64,000 nt of DNA from Methylobacterium gossipiicola (GCF_900113485.1 NZ_FOPM01000001.1:289831-353830); one strand, 5' to 3'. Shown: positions 1 through 9,657, numbered from the stretch's first letter. The notes: generated from the letters alone by a model not told the origin. Translations and numbers: made by a program.

Positions 1-2
1 CC

Positions 3-872
3 CGGGCGCGCATCGGAATCGAGACGGCGCGGCGCACGCGCCAGCCCCATGCTGTCGAGATCCAGGCCTACGGCACGGTCATCGATCTCGCCCGCGTCAC
101 GGATCTCACGAACAGCTACGCGGGCGCCGTGGCGGCGCTCCAGGCCGCCAAAGCCCGGGCCGAAGTGTCCGGCAGCGCCGCGCGCCGGGCGAAGAGCCTC
201 AGCGCCGGGGTGGTGACGGCGGCCCAGATCGAACTCACCGAGGGCACCGCCATCACCGACCGGTCGGCCGTGGCGGTGGCCGAATCCCAGGTGCGCACCC
301 TCGCGGCGACGGCCCAGCAGGAATGGGGACCGGTGATCGGCAAGGCCATCGTCGAGCGTTCTCCCGTGGTGACGCGTCTCATCGAGCGGATCGACTTCCT
401 GGTGCAGGTGACCCTGCCGCCCGGAGAGACGATGAAGGGCCCGCCAGCCACCGCCTTCGCCGAAGTGCCGCCGCAGAGCGCCCGCGTTCCCCTGCGCTAC
501 GTCTCGCCGGCGACGCGGACCGACCAGCGCATCCAGGGCGTCAGCTTCTTCTACACGGTGGCGGGCGACAGCGGCCTCCTGCCGGGTATGAGTACGCTCG
601 CCTTCCTGGCCTCCGACCGCGAGACCACGGGCCTGAGCATCCCGGAGAGTGCCGTGGTGCACTGGCAGGGCGGGGCGTGGTTCTACCGGGTGGCTGGCGA
701 CGACGCCTTCGTACGCCATCCCCTCGGGGCCGACGCCCCGATCTCGTCCGACACCTACATCGTCGACGATCTCGGCCCCGAGGCCGAGATCGTGGTCACC
801 GGACCGCAGGCGATCCTCTCGGAGGAGCTGCGCGGTCAGATCCAGGCCGGCGGCGACACGGACGACGATTGA
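3..872 (+). CDS. RND efflux periplasmic adaptor subunit (5' truncated)
   Basis: The 3' part of a membrane-fusion (HlyD/CusB-like) adaptor that would link the inner-membrane RND pump to an outer-membrane channel. The reading frame is open from the first bases of the window, so the N-terminus (signal peptide and first half of the lipoyl/barrel domain) lies outside. Visible are an Ala-rich helical hairpin segment and a C-terminal beta-barrel/membrane-proximal part with the motif GMSTLAFLAS followed by IPESAVVHWQGGAWFYRV, typical of adaptor C-termini. It ends in an Asp-rich tail. The stop lies 2 nt before the pump gene start, so the two are one operon. The substrate cannot be read from this fragment. 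Confidence 0.8.
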   Translation, partial: RARIGIETARRTRQPHAVEIQAYGTVIDLARVTDLTNSYAGAVAALQAAKARAEVSGSAARRAKSLSAGVVTAAQIELTEGTAITDRSAVAVAESQVRTLAATAQQEWGPVIGKAIVERSPVVTRLIERIDFLVQVTLPPGETMKGPPATAFAEVPPQSARVPLRYVSPATRTDQRIQGVSFFYTVAGDSGLLPGMSTLAFLASDRETTGLSIPESAVVHWQGGAWFYRVAGDDAFVRHPLGADAPISSDTYIVDDLGPEAEIVVTGPQAILSEELRGQIQAGGDTDDD

Positions 873-874
873 GC

Positions 875-3800
875 ATGTCCGATGATCGCCCCGCGCCCGG
901 CCCGTCGCCGGTCCGCGCGTCCGCCGGCCTGCAGGGCCGCCTCGTCACCTTCGCGGTGCGGCGCCCCGGCCTCGTCCTCACCATCGCCTTCGCGTTGGCG
1001 CTGTACGGGTTCTTCGCCATCCGCGAGGCCAAATACGACGTCTTTCCGGAATTCGCGCCCCCGGCGGTGACGGTGCAGACCGAGGCGCCCGGCCTCAACC
1101 CGGAGCAGGTCGAGGTGCTGGTGACCCAGGCCGTGGAGGTCGCCATCGCGGGGCTGCCGGGGCTCGCCACCGTGCGCTCCAACTCGATCCAGGGCCTGTC
1201 GGTGGTCACCGCCACCTTCGGGTCGGGCAGCGACATCTACCGGGTGCGCCAGCTCGTGAACGAGCGCTTGGCCTCCCTCAATGGGCGGCTGCCGCAGGGG
1301 GTGCTCTCGCCCGCCATGACGGCGCTGACCTCCTCCACGAGTTCGGTGATGCTCATCGGGCTCACCTCGCCGACCCGCACGCTCATGGACCTGCGCAATG
1401 CCGCCGATTGGCGCCTGCGCCTCCGCCTCCTCGCCGCCCCCGGGGTCGGGGAAGTCCTGATCTACGGCGGCGACGTCCGCTCCATCCGCATCCAGGTCCG
1501 ACCGCACGACCTCGTCCGCTTCCGCGTCGGCCTCAACGACGTGCTGGCCGCCGGGCGCAAGGCGACGGGCGTGCGCGGGGCGGGCTTCGTCGACACGCTC
1601 AACCAGCGCATCACCCTGCAGACCGAGGGGCAGTCCCTGACCCCGGAGGCCATCGCCCGCACCGTCCTCGTGAATGAGGGCGGGGCCAGCGTCGTGCTGG
1701 GCGACGTCGCCGACGTGGCGAGCGCGCCGGAGCCGGCGATCAGCGCCGCCCTCGTCGACGGCACCCCGGGGGTGCTGCTCATGGTCGGCGCGCAGGTCGG
1801 CGCCAACACCCTCGACGTCACCGCCCGGGTGGACGCCGCCCTGGCGGAGCTGCGCCCCGGCCTCGAACGCGACGGCATCGGGCTCCGCACCGATCTGTTC
1901 CGGCCGGCGAATTTCGTCACCCAGGCGACCGGGCACGTGGTCAGGGCCCTGGCTCTGGGCGGCATCCTCGTGTCGCTCGTGTTGTTCGTCTTCCTGTTCG
2001 ACTGGCGCACGGCCCTCATCAGCGTCACGGCGATCCCGCTCTCCCTCATCGGCGCCGTGCTGGTGCTCGGGGCGTTCGGCCTGAGCCTCAACATCATGAC
2101 GCTGGGGGGCCTCGCCATCGCCATCGGCGAGGTGGTGGATGACGCTGTGATCGGCGTCGAGAACGCCGTGCGCCGCCTGGCGGAGAACCGCCGCGCCGGC
2201 TCGCCCGTGGCGGCGGCCCGCGTGGTGCGCGACGCGATCCTAGAGGTGCGCGTCTCCGTCGCCTACGCGACCTTCGCGGTCCTTCTGGTCTTCCTGCCGG
2301 TGCTGGCGCTGACCGGCGTGCCCGGCCGCCTGTTCGGCCCCCTGGCGATCGCCTACATCCTCGCCGTGCTGGCGTCGCTCGCCGTTGCCCTGACGGTCAC
2401 CCCGGCCCTGGCCTGCCTGCTGCTTGCCGGACGCAAGACCCTGCCGGCCGCCGAGCCGCCGGTGACACGCCTCGTGCGGGGGGCCTATCTCCGCCTGCTC
2501 CGGCGGACCGATCGGCATCCCTACGGTGTACTCGCCGCCTGCCTCGGCCTGACCCTGATGAGCGCCGCCCTGCTGCCGTTCCTCGGCGGCACCTTCCTGC
2601 CGGACCTGAAGGAAGGCCACCTCATCCTGCACATGACGACGGCGCCGGGGACCTCGCTCCACGAGACGCTGCGCCTCGGCGCGCGCGTGACTGCGGGCCT
2701 GAAGGCCGTGCCGGGCGTGCGGGCCGTCGCTCAGCAGGTCGGCCGCGCCGAGGCCGGCTACGATCTGGGCGGGACCCACGACAGCGAGATCCACATCGAC
2801 CTCGATCCGGGCCTCGACGGGGCCGCCCAGGCGCGGGCCGAGGCCGGCATCCGGGCCCTGATGCGCGAGACCCCCGGTGCGGGTTTCTCCCTGAAGACCT
2901 TCCTCGCCGAGCGCATCGAGGAGGTAGTCTCAGGGTTCACCGCCCCGGTGGTGGTGAGCGTGTCCGGCACGGACCTCGACGCCATCGAGGCGACGGCCCG
3001 GGCGGTGGCGCGCGAACTCGCCGAGGTGCGCGGCGCCGTCGACGTGCAGCTGAAATCCCCGCCCGGTCTGCCGCAGGTCAATGTCAGCCTGCGCCCGAAC
3101 GACCTGCGCCATTGGGGCCTCGACGCCATCGAGGTCCTCGACAGCGTCCGGACGGCTTACCAGGGCGACGTCGTCGGTCAGGCCTATGAGGGCAACGCCG
3201 TCTTCAACGTCGTGGTCGTGCTCGATCCCGCGACGCGCACGCGGCTCGCCACCCTCGGCAACCTGCCGCTCCGCACGCCTGGCGGCACCTATATCCGCCT
3301 CGCCCACGTGGCCGACGTCTATGAGACCTCCGGGCGCTACGCCGTGGCGCATGCCGGTGCCCGGCGGGTGCGGGTGGTGACCGCGAACGTGCGGGACCGC
3401 GACGTCGCGTCGTTCACCGAAGCCGTGAAGCGCAAGATCGAGCGGGAGGTGACGCCGCCCTCCGGGATCGACATCGGCGTCGCCGGGGCGGCGGAGGCCC
3501 AGGCGGGCGCGCGCCGCACCCTGCTGCTCTATGCCGGGCTCGCCGGGCTCGGGATCGTCCTGCTGCTCCTCGTGGTGACGGGCTCGCTCACCAACCTCGC
3601 CCTCATCCTCGTCAACGTGCCGTTCGCCTTCATCGGCGGAGTCATCGCGGTGGCGGCCACCGGGGCGTTGGTCTCCCTCGGCTCCATCGTGGGCTTCGTG
3701 ACCCTGTTCGGCATCTCGTTGCGCAACACCATCATGATGATCGCCCATTACGAGCACCTCGTGCTCGTGGAGGGTCGCACCTGGGATGCCGCCGTGGTCG

Positions 3801-4030
3801 CCGAGGGCGCGGCCGACCGCCTCGTGCCGATTCTGATGACGTCCCTCGTGACGGGACTCGGGCTCCTGCCCCTGGCCCTCGGCGCGGGCGAACCGGGTCG
3901 CGAGATCGAAGGTCCCATGGCGCAAGTGATCCTCGGCGGGCTCGTCACTTCGACGGTACTGAACCTCGCCGTCCTGCCCATGCTGGCCCGCCGTTTCGCC
4001 CGGTTCCGCCCCCCGAACAGTGTGGTCTGA
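875..4030 (+). CDS. CusA/CzcA-like RND efflux permease
   Basis: Inner-membrane proton-driven RND pump of 1051 residues, normal length for the family. The N-terminal TM helix lies near residues 30-50 (FAVRRPGLVLTIAFALALYG), followed by the porter domain, a TM bundle near 350-540, the second periplasmic loop and a last TM bundle. The TM4 proton-relay region reads GEVVDDAVIGVEN (about 418-430): the first Asp of the heavy-metal-family DFG..VDG motif is Ala and the Gly is Asp, so it is a hybrid between metal-type and HAE1-type relays. Overall it resembles CusA-family proteins. The ATG at 875 follows the adaptor stop by 2 nt, so translation is probably coupled. Metal specificity is not supported by the sequence. 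Confidence 0.85.
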   Translation: MSDDRPAPGPSPVRASAGLQGRLVTFAVRRPGLVLTIAFALALYGFFAIREAKYDVFPEFAPPAVTVQTEAPGLNPEQVEVLVTQAVEVAIAGLPGLATVRSNSIQGLSVVTATFGSGSDIYRVRQLVNERLASLNGRLPQGVLSPAMTALTSSTSSVMLIGLTSPTRTLMDLRNAADWRLRLRLLAAPGVGEVLIYGGDVRSIRIQVRPHDLVRFRVGLNDVLAAGRKATGVRGAGFVDTLNQRITLQTEGQSLTPEAIARTVLVNEGGASVVLGDVADVASAPEPAISAALVDGTPGVLLMVGAQVGANTLDVTARVDAALAELRPGLERDGIGLRTDLFRPANFVTQATGHVVRALALGGILVSLVLFVFLFDWRTALISVTAIPLSLIGAVLVLGAFGLSLNIMTLGGLAIAIGEVVDDAVIGVENAVRRLAENRRAGSPVAAARVVRDAILEVRVSVAYATFAVLLVFLPVLALTGVPGRLFGPLAIAYILAVLASLAVALTVTPALACLLLAGRKTLPAAEPPVTRLVRGAYLRLLRRTDRHPYGVLAACLGLTLMSAALLPFLGGTFLPDLKEGHLILHMTTAPGTSLHETLRLGARVTAGLKAVPGVRAVAQQVGRAEAGYDLGGTHDSEIHIDLDPGLDGAAQARAEAGIRALMRETPGAGFSLKTFLAERIEEVVSGFTAPVVVSVSGTDLDAIEATARAVARELAEVRGAVDVQLKSPPGLPQVNVSLRPNDLRHWGLDAIEVLDSVRTAYQGDVVGQAYEGNAVFNVVVVLDPATRTRLATLGNLPLRTPGGTYIRLAHVADVYETSGRYAVAHAGARRVRVVTANVRDRDVASFTEAVKRKIEREVTPPSGIDIGVAGAAEAQAGARRTLLLYAGLAGLGIVLLLLVVTGSLTNLALILVNVPFAFIGGVIAVAATGALVSLGSIVGFVTLFGISLRNTIMMIAHYEHLVLVEGRTWDAAVVAEGAADRLVPILMTSLVTGLGLLPLALGAGEPGREIEGPMAQVILGGLVTSTVLNLAVLPMLARRFARFRPPNSVV

Positions 4031-4127
4031 CCGTCGCCGATTTGAGCGTCCGGGAGCGGGATCGGACCTTGCATCGGCTTGCGCGCAGGGGGGGAAAAAG
4101 CTAGATGGCCAAGGGCCTGAGAGGCGT

Positions 4128-4204
<77 letters not shown>

Positions 4205-4243
4205 TCTCTCGCCCGCAGACTCCGTGCCCCTGGGAATCGTCCG

Positions 4244-4555
4244 ATGTCGAGCGCTCGAATCTATCAGCCCGCCAAGGACGCGTCGCAGTCGGGTCCCGCC
4301 CGCAACAAGGGCTGGGTTCTGGAATTCGACCAGAGCAGCCCGCGCGAGATCGATCCGCTCATGGGCTGGACCGGCTCTTCGGACATGCTGCAGCAGGTGC
4401 GTCTCGAGTTCGAGACCCGTGACGAGGCCATCGCGTATGCGTCCCGCGCCGGCCTGTCGTACCGGGTCGAGGAGCCGCAAAAGCCCGTTCCGCGCAAGGG
4501 CTTGTCCTACTCGGACAATTTCAAGTTCAACCGCACGGCGCCCTGGACCCACTGA
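4244..4555 (+). CDS. NADH dehydrogenase accessory protein, NDUFS4-like (ETC complex I subunit conserved region)
   Basis: A 103-residue protein matching the family of mitochondrial NDUFS4 (18-kDa, IP18), an accessory subunit that stabilises the NADH-oxidising module of respiratory complex I in alphaproteobacteria and mitochondria. Recognisable blocks are ARIYQPAKDASQSG at the N-terminus, the central GWVLEFDQSSPREIDPLMGW, and the C-terminal SYSDNFKFNRTAPWTH. Length and the Trp-Thr-His end fit the family. The gene stands alone just after tRNA-Pro, away from any nuo cluster, as is common for this gene in alphaproteobacteria. No membrane segment or signal peptide is seen, so it should act on the cytoplasmic arm. 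Confidence 0.9.
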   Translation: MSSARIYQPAKDASQSGPARNKGWVLEFDQSSPREIDPLMGWTGSSDMLQQVRLEFETRDEAIAYASRAGLSYRVEEPQKPVPRKGLSYSDNFKFNRTAPWTH

Positions 4556-4573
4556 CAGCCGGGAACGATCCCC

Positions 4574-4681
4574 TCACAGCTGGATCAGGATCGTGACCGC
4601 GCCGAAGATCAGGACCGAGGCGACGGCCACGGCCAGGAGCAGCAGGGCGGCGCGGGATTCGCGAAGGTCGTTCTGAGTCAT
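4574..4681 (-). CDS. Putative 35-residue single-TM microprotein
   Basis: A small open frame on the minus strand from ATG (4681) to TGA (4574). It encodes a short polar N-terminus (MTQNDLRESRA) and then one long hydrophobic stretch rich in Leu, Ala, Val and Ile to the C-terminal QL, i.e. a single-TM peptide. It fills the gap between the convergent NDUFS4-like gene and the deaminase gene. I see no strong ribosome-binding site. It is supported only by its clean membrane-peptide composition in the right frame, and no family is recognised. Confidence 0.45.
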   Translation of the reverse strand: MTQNDLRESRAALLLLAVAVASVLIFGAVTILIQL

Positions 4682-4720
4682 GGTCCGAGGCTAGCGCCGG
4701 ATCGCGCGAGAGCCAATCGC

Positions 4721-5185
4721 TCAATCGGCTGGGGACTCCCGGTCGCGCCACGCCTCGTAGGGATGGGCCTCGGCCGACACGGGCAGATGCGCCACGCGCA
4801 TCGGCTGCTCCGCGAGGGGGCGGCACAACTCGGCATAGATCCCGGCGCTGAGAAGGCCGTGGGCTTCGGCCTCCTCGGCGGTGTAGGCGAAGTAGGCCTC
4901 GCGGATGCCGGAGAGTCGCATGGCGGCGTGGCACATGGGGCACGGTCGCCCGCTCGCGTAGACGATGCAACCGTCGAGCTTGGCCGATCCGAGCAGGCGG
5001 CTCGCCTCGCGGATCGCCACCATCTCGGCGTGATCCGTGGCGTCGTGGGTGTCCGCCGTCCGGTTGACGGCCCGCACCAGCACCGTGCCGTCGCGGACGA
5101 TGACGGCGCCGTAGGGCCGTCCTCCGGCGAGAACGTTGTCGTGCGCGAGGGCGACGGCGTCGCGCAGATGGGTTTCGTGGGTCAC
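4721..5185 (-). CDS. Nucleoside/guanine deaminase (CDA/TadA fold)
   Basis: A zinc-dependent deaminase of 154 residues. The zinc motifs of the cytidine/deoxycytidylate deaminase superfamily are complete: DHAEMVAIREA (His ligand and catalytic Glu) and GRPCPMCHAAM (two Cys ligands). Length and the C-terminal layout fit guanine deaminase or free-nucleobase deaminases better than tRNA-specific TadA, but the substrate is not certain. The start is GTG at 5185, chosen because GGGAGA lies about 8 nt upstream and no ATG in the frame sits near it. It follows the radical SAM gene by 20 nt and probably shares its mRNA. Confidence 0.85.
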   Translation of the reverse strand: MTHETHLRDAVALAHDNVLAGGRPYGAVIVRDGTVLVRAVNRTADTHDATDHAEMVAIREASRLLGSAKLDGCIVYASGRPCPMCHAAMRLSGIREAYFAYTAEEAEAHGLLSAGIYAELCRPLAEQPMRVAHLPVSAEAHPYEAWRDRESPAD

Positions 5186-5205
5186 GGGCGGATCTCCCAA
5201 ATTCG

Positions 5206-6273
5206 TCAGAAGGCGTAACGGACGCTGCAGTAGGGTAGGCGCTCGGCGAGCAGGGCGGTGAAGCGGGCGAGCCAGCGGCCCTTCCAGCCGGTGCGGTAGC
5301 GAAGATTCGCACCCCCACCCTGCGAGACCTTGGCTTCCTGGATCTCTGGCCGCCACAGCAGCTCCTCCGCCTTGGGGTGCCAGCCGAGGTTGACCGCGTG
5401 CAGGTCGGCATTGTGGGTCAGCATGATGATCTCGGCCTTGACCTGCGCTTTGGCCGCCGCGCCGAGGCCATCGTCGATGGCCGCGAACAACTCGGCCCAG
5501 TCCGCCTCCCAGCCTTCGTAGAGGATCACGGGCGAGAAATTCAGGTGCACCTCGTAGCCGGCGGCCACGAAGTCGTCGATGGCGGCGATGCGCTCCTGCA
5601 TCGGGCTCGTTCGCACGTCGACGACGCGGGCGATGCGCTCGGGCATGAGCGAGAAGCGGATGCGGGTCTTGCCCTGCGGATCGTAGGCCAGCAGGTCGCG
5701 GTTCACCGCCTTGGTGGCGAAGGACGCCTTGGCGTTGGGTAGGGTGCGGAACAGGCTGACAAGGTCCCGCACGGTGTCGGAGATCGCCGCATCGACGGAG
5801 AGGTCGCCGTTCTCGCCGAGATCGTAGACCCACAGGGCTGGATCGACGCTGTCCGGCTCGGGCAGGGGCCCCTGGCGCTCGGCATGCCGGCGGATGGCGG
5901 CACAGACGGCCTCGACATTGACGAACAGCGAAATCGGATTGGCGAAGCCCTTGCGGCGCGGCACGTAGCAATAGGCGCAGGCCATGGCGCAGCCGTTGGA
6001 GGTGGAGGGCGCGATGAAATGCGCACTGCGCCCGTTGGGCCGCATCGCCAGCCCCTTCTTCACGCCCAGCACCAGGGTGGAGCGCTTGATCCGCACCCAA
6101 TCCTCCACCGAGCCGGCATTGCCGTGCAGCGCGGGGATGTTCCAGTGGGACGGCACTTCGATGCGCCGGGCGTCGGGGAACCGGTCGAGGATCTCGCGAC
6201 CGCGCGGAAACTCGGTCACTGCCGGTTCGTGGTAGATCGTCCGGATGTCGATGAGGTCGCGCGAGAGGCCCAT
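5206..6273 (-). CDS. Spore photoproduct lyase-like radical SAM protein
   Basis: A 355-residue radical SAM enzyme. The 4Fe-4S motif CAMACAYC (Cys95, Cys99, Cys102) has the CxxxCxxC spacing, and the surrounding STSNGC and CYVPRRKGFANP context matches the spore photoproduct lyase family, which splits the thymine photoproduct 5-thyminyl-dihydrothymine in Bacillus. Further Cys residues are at 124 and near the C-terminus (YCSVRYAF). This organism group does not sporulate, so the biological substrate is unknown: repair of a pyrimidine lesion or another radical reaction are both possible. The deaminase gene follows 20 nt downstream in the same direction, suggesting joint action on nucleobases. Confidence 0.85.
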   Translation of the reverse strand: MGLSRDLIDIRTIYHEPAVTEFPRGREILDRFPDARRIEVPSHWNIPALHGNAGSVEDWVRIKRSTLVLGVKKGLAMRPNGRSAHFIAPSTSNGCAMACAYCYVPRRKGFANPISLFVNVEAVCAAIRRHAERQGPLPEPDSVDPALWVYDLGENGDLSVDAAISDTVRDLVSLFRTLPNAKASFATKAVNRDLLAYDPQGKTRIRFSLMPERIARVVDVRTSPMQERIAAIDDFVAAGYEVHLNFSPVILYEGWEADWAELFAAIDDGLGAAAKAQVKAEIIMLTHNADLHAVNLGWHPKAEELLWRPEIQEAKVSQGGGANLRYRTGWKGRWLARFTALLAERLPYCSVRYAF

Positions 6274-6348
6274 GGCGGCGACATGGGACTTTTCCGGACG
6301 GCGGCGAGCCTCCGCGCTGTGGACAGGTCGGCGCAGGGCGCCGGTGCG

Positions 6349-7092
6349 TCAGAGGCGCGCCAGCAACTCGGCCTTCTTCGCCGCGAATTCCGCGTCTGTC
6401 AGCACGCCCTTCCGCTGGAGTTCGGCGAGCCGCTCCAGGGTCGCGAGGATGTCGTTGGCCGGGGAGGGCGCACGGGGCGGGCTCGCCTCGGGACGAGGGA
6501 TGGCCTCATCGGTGACGGGTACTCGCGGGGCTATGTCTTGCTGCGTTTGCGCAGACCGATCCGATGCGTCCCCATCGAGGCGGCGCAGGTCGGCAAGATC
6601 GACGTAGCCGCCCGGGCCTGAGAAGCGAAGGCTGCTCGAACCGCCCTGCTGCTGCGAGACGCCCGTGATGGCGTACCCCTCGGTTGCGTAGAGTGCGACG
6701 CGCCCGTCCGTCTCCACGGCGAGGCGCCCGGTCTCCGGGAAGTAGGCATACCGGACTCCGTTCTGCGCGCCCGAGGTCGCGGGCCGTCCGAGGTCCCCCG
6801 GCCACCAGGCGCCGGGCGTCGTACCGGCCTCCGTGAAGCCACCCGGTGGCAGCGCGTGGACGAGATCGGAGCACAGGGCGGCGACGCGGGCCTTGAGGCC
6901 CGTATCGAACATGGTGCCGATCATCGTCATGCCCCCCGACGACCATTGGCCGAAGCCCCCGAGTTCGGGGTGATCGAACTGTGCCATGGTGCCGTGGCCG
7001 GCCTCCAGGGCGCGGACGAGGTGGCGCACGGCGTCGAGGCTGACGTTGTGGCGGTCGGCGATGGTTTGAAGGCCGTTCGGGTGATCGGTCAT
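6349..7092 (-). CDS. SHOCT-domain protein of unknown function
   Basis: A 247-residue protein with two recognisable parts. The C-terminal 35 residues form a SHOCT domain (ATLERLAELQRKGVLTDAEF then AAKKAELLARL), a short helical oligomerisation module often found at the ends of bacterial proteins. The N-terminal 100 residues carry an Asp/Gly-rich region with GGFGQWSSGGMTMIGTMF that recurs in such proteins and has no assigned activity. A low-complexity linker rich in Pro, Ser and Asp lies between. The ATG at 7092 is preferred over an upstream GTG (7101) because GAGAGG lies 8 nt before it. There is no signal peptide. It is divergent from glgX. Confidence 0.75.
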   Translation of the reverse strand: MTDHPNGLQTIADRHNVSLDAVRHLVRALEAGHGTMAQFDHPELGGFGQWSSGGMTMIGTMFDTGLKARVAALCSDLVHALPPGGFTEAGTTPGAWWPGDLGRPATSGAQNGVRYAYFPETGRLAVETDGRVALYATEGYAITGVSQQQGGSSSLRFSGPGGYVDLADLRRLDGDASDRSAQTQQDIAPRVPVTDEAIPRPEASPPRAPSPANDILATLERLAELQRKGVLTDAEFAAKKAELLARL

Positions 7093-7301
7093 CGGGAACA
7101 CCTCTCATAGGCGGTGAAGGTGGCCGCAGCGGAGGAACCTTTGCCGCCCGAGCATGTGCCGGGCTAACGGGGTTCGCAACGCAAAAAGTTTTCCGCCGGG
7201 CGGACCTTCGGGGGAAGCGTGAGCGTTCCCGCTACGGTTTTGGCGTCCCGAGTGCCCCGTGAGAGCGCCGCACGGGACCGGGCGTCGTCCCTGGAGCAGT
7301 T

Positions 7302-9581
7302 ATGGCCGACGATTTTTCACGAGCAGGCAAAGCGTCCCCGGTTAAGGCGTCCGCGACCCGATCGCGGATCAAGGAAGGCGCTCCCTATCCCTTGGGCGCG
7401 ACCTGGGACGGGCTCGGGGTGAATTTCGCCCTGTTCTCCGCTCACGCGACAAAAGTCGAACTCTGCTTGTTCGACGACGCGGGCGAGCAAGAGATCGAGC
7501 GCATCGAGCTTCCCGAATACACGGACGAGATCTGGCATGGCTACTTGCCGGACGCGCGACCGGGCACCATCTACGGCTACCGCGTGCACGGCCCCTACGA
7601 GCCGAAGGCCGGCCACCGCTTCAACCCGAACAAGCTGCTCATCGACCCCTACGCCAAGGGACTCGTCGGCTCCATCACCTGGAATCCGGCCCTGTTCGGC
7701 TATCAGATGGAGACGGGCGACGACCTCACCTTCGACGAGCGCGATTCCGCGCCGTTCACCCGCCGCAGCCGCGTCATCGATCCGGCCTTCACCTGGGGGC
7801 GGGACCGCAAGCCCCATGTGCCGTGGGAGAAGACCATCTTCTACGAGACCCACGTGAAGGGCTTCACCAAGCTGCATCCGGCCGTGCCGGAGAAGCTGCG
7901 CGGCACCTATGCCGGTCTCGGGACTCCGGCGGTCCTCGACTACATCAAGAGTCTAGGTGTCACCTCCGTCGAACTCCTGCCGGTCCACGCCTTCGTGCAG
8001 GACGATTACCTGCAGGAAAAGGACTTGGTGAATTACTGGGGCTACAATACGATTTCCTTCTTCACCCCCGCCCGGCGCTACGCGGCGGTGCCGGATTTCG
8101 CCTTCTCCGAGTTCAAGGAGATGGTGGCGCGGATGCACGGCGCCGGTCTCGAGGTGATCCTCGACGTGGTCTACAATCACACGGCCGAAGGCAACGAGAA
8201 GGGGCCGACCCTGTCATTCAAGGGCGTCGACAACGCCTCGTATTACCGCCTGATGCCCAAAGAGCCGCGCTACTACATCAACGATACCGGCACCGGGAAC
8301 ACCTTCAACCTGTCGCACCCGCGCGTGCTCCAGCTCGTGACCGATTCGCTGCGCTACTGGGCGACGGAAATGCGGGTCGACGGTTTCCGGTTCGACCTCG
8401 CGACGATCCTCGGCCGCGAGCCCTACGGCTTCGACGAGGGCGGCGGCTTCCTAGACACCTGCCGGCAGGACCCGGTGCTCAATTCCGTCAAGCTCATCGC
8501 CGAGCCGTGGGATTGCGGCCCGGGCGGCTATCAGGTCGGCGGCTTCCCACCCGGCTGGGCGGAGTGGAACGATCGCTACCGCGACGACGTGCGCGGCTTC
8601 TGGCGCGGCGACCAGGGGCTGCTCCCGTCCCTTGCGTCACGCCTCACGGGCTCGGCCGACAAGTTCAACAAGCGCGGGCGCAAGCCCTGGGCGTCCGTAA
8701 ACTTCCTCACCGCCCATGACGGCTTCACGCTGAACGATACCGTGTCGTACAACGACAAGCACAACATGGCCAACGGCGAGAACAACCGGGACGGCCACTC
8801 ACACAATCTGTCGAACAATTACGGCGTCGAGGGACCGACGGACGATCCCGAGATCCGCGCCGTGCGCCTGCGCCAGATGCGCAACATGCTGGCGACCCTG
8901 TTCCTGTCGCGCGGCACGCCGATGCTGCTCGCGGGCGACGAGTTCGCCCGGACCCAGAACGGCAACAACAACGCCTATTGCCAGGACAACGAGATTTCCT
9001 GGCTCGACTGGGGCGCCATCGGACCGGAGGAGCGGGACCTCACGGAGTTCACGCAGCGCCTGATCATTCTGCGCGAGTCGCTGCCGATCCTCACACGCGG
9101 ACGCTTCCTCACGGGCGAGTTCGACGAGGAACTGGGCGTCCGCGACGTGACCTGGCTCACGCCGTTGGGCACCGAGATGACCCCGGAGAACTGGGCCCAG
9201 GGCGATGCGCGGTCGCTGGCCGTGGTTCTCGATGGCCGGGCGCAGGTCTCCGGCATTCAGAAGCGCGGCGGCGACGCCACCTTGCTGCTCCTTTACAACG
9301 CCTATCACGACCTCGTGTCGTTCACCCTGCCGGCCACGGTCGGGGCCACGGCCTGGACCCGGCTCCTCGACACCAACCTGCCCGATAGCCAGGACGTCGT
9401 GACCGTGCCCGTGGGCGAGCGCTACGACGTCACTGGCCGCTCGATGCTGATGTTCGTGCTGAAGCCCGAAGAGGTCGAGAACGGTGCCATCACCGAGGTC
9501 GAACGGTCCTACCAGCACGTGATGCAGGCGTTCGAACGCGCCAACATCGACAGCGTCCGCTTCGGAACGCGCAAGGAATAG
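7302..9581 (+). CDS. glgX: Glycogen debranching enzyme GlgX
   Basis: A GH13 glycoside hydrolase of 759 residues that hydrolyses alpha-1,6 branches of glycogen limit dextrins in the cytoplasm. It has an N-terminal CBM48-like domain ([18 protein letters not shown]), then the alpha-amylase barrel with the family regions [20 protein letters not shown] (catalytic nucleophile Asp), LIAEPWD (acid/base Glu) and [10 protein letters not shown]. The motif [20 protein letters not shown] is typical of GlgX/TreX. Length is slightly over that of E. coli GlgX. The start is supported by GGAG seven bases upstream. No other glycogen gene is in the window; a GC hairpin follows the stop. Confidence 0.93.
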   Translation: MADDFSRAGKASPVKASATRSRIKEGAPYPLGATWDGLGVNFALFSAHATKVELCLFDDAGEQEIERIELPEYTDEIWHGYLPDARPGTIYGYRVHGPYEPKAGHRFNPNKLLIDPYAKGLVGSITWNPALFGYQMETGDDLTFDERDSAPFTRRSRVIDPAFTWGRDRKPHVPWEKTIFYETHVKGFTKLHPAVPEKLRGTYAGLGTPAVLDYIKSLGVTSVELLPVHAFVQDDYLQEKDLVNYWGYNTISFFTPARRYAAVPDFAFSEFKEMVARMHGAGLEVILDVVYNHTAEGNEKGPTLSFKGVDNASYYRLMPKEPRYYINDTGTGNTFNLSHPRVLQLVTDSLRYWATEMRVDGFRFDLATILGREPYGFDEGGGFLDTCRQDPVLNSVKLIAEPWDCGPGGYQVGGFPPGWAEWNDRYRDDVRGFWRGDQGLLPSLASRLTGSADKFNKRGRKPWASVNFLTAHDGFTLNDTVSYNDKHNMANGENNRDGHSHNLSNNYGVEGPTDDPEIRAVRLRQMRNMLATLFLSRGTPMLLAGDEFARTQNGNNNAYCQDNEISWLDWGAIGPEERDLTEFTQRLIILRESLPILTRGRFLTGEFDEELGVRDVTWLTPLGTEMTPENWAQGDARSLAVVLDGRAQVSGIQKRGGDATLLLLYNAYHDLVSFTLPATVGATAWTRLLDTNLPDSQDVVTVPVGERYDVTGRSMLMFVLKPEEVENGAITEVERSYQHVMQAFERANIDSVRFGTRKE

Positions 9582-9586
9582 GCACA

Positions 9587-9614
9587 CGGGGCGGCGCCGA
9601 AGGGCGCCGTCCCG
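9587..9614 (+). terminator. Hairpin after glgX, probable terminator
   Basis: A 12-bp stem (CGGGGCGGCGCC with GGCGCCGTCCCG, one G-U pair) with the 4-nt loop GAAG begins 5 nt after the glgX stop. It lacks a T tract, as is usual in very GC-rich genomes, so termination is inferred from position and stability alone. Confidence 0.5.
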
Positions 9615-9632
9615 GCTTCGACGGGCCTGCAA

Positions 9633-9657
9633 CGAACCGATGCCGGAGGAGCGCGTT
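9633..9657 (+). promoter_or_regulatory. Candidate EcfG (general stress sigma) promoter
   Basis: CGAAC, 16 nt, CGTT resembles the alphaproteobacterial general-stress promoter consensus GGAAC-N16/17-cGTT with one mismatch in the first base. It lies about 60 nt upstream of the small Lys-rich protein gene at 9717. The match is short and could be chance. Confidence 0.25.
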
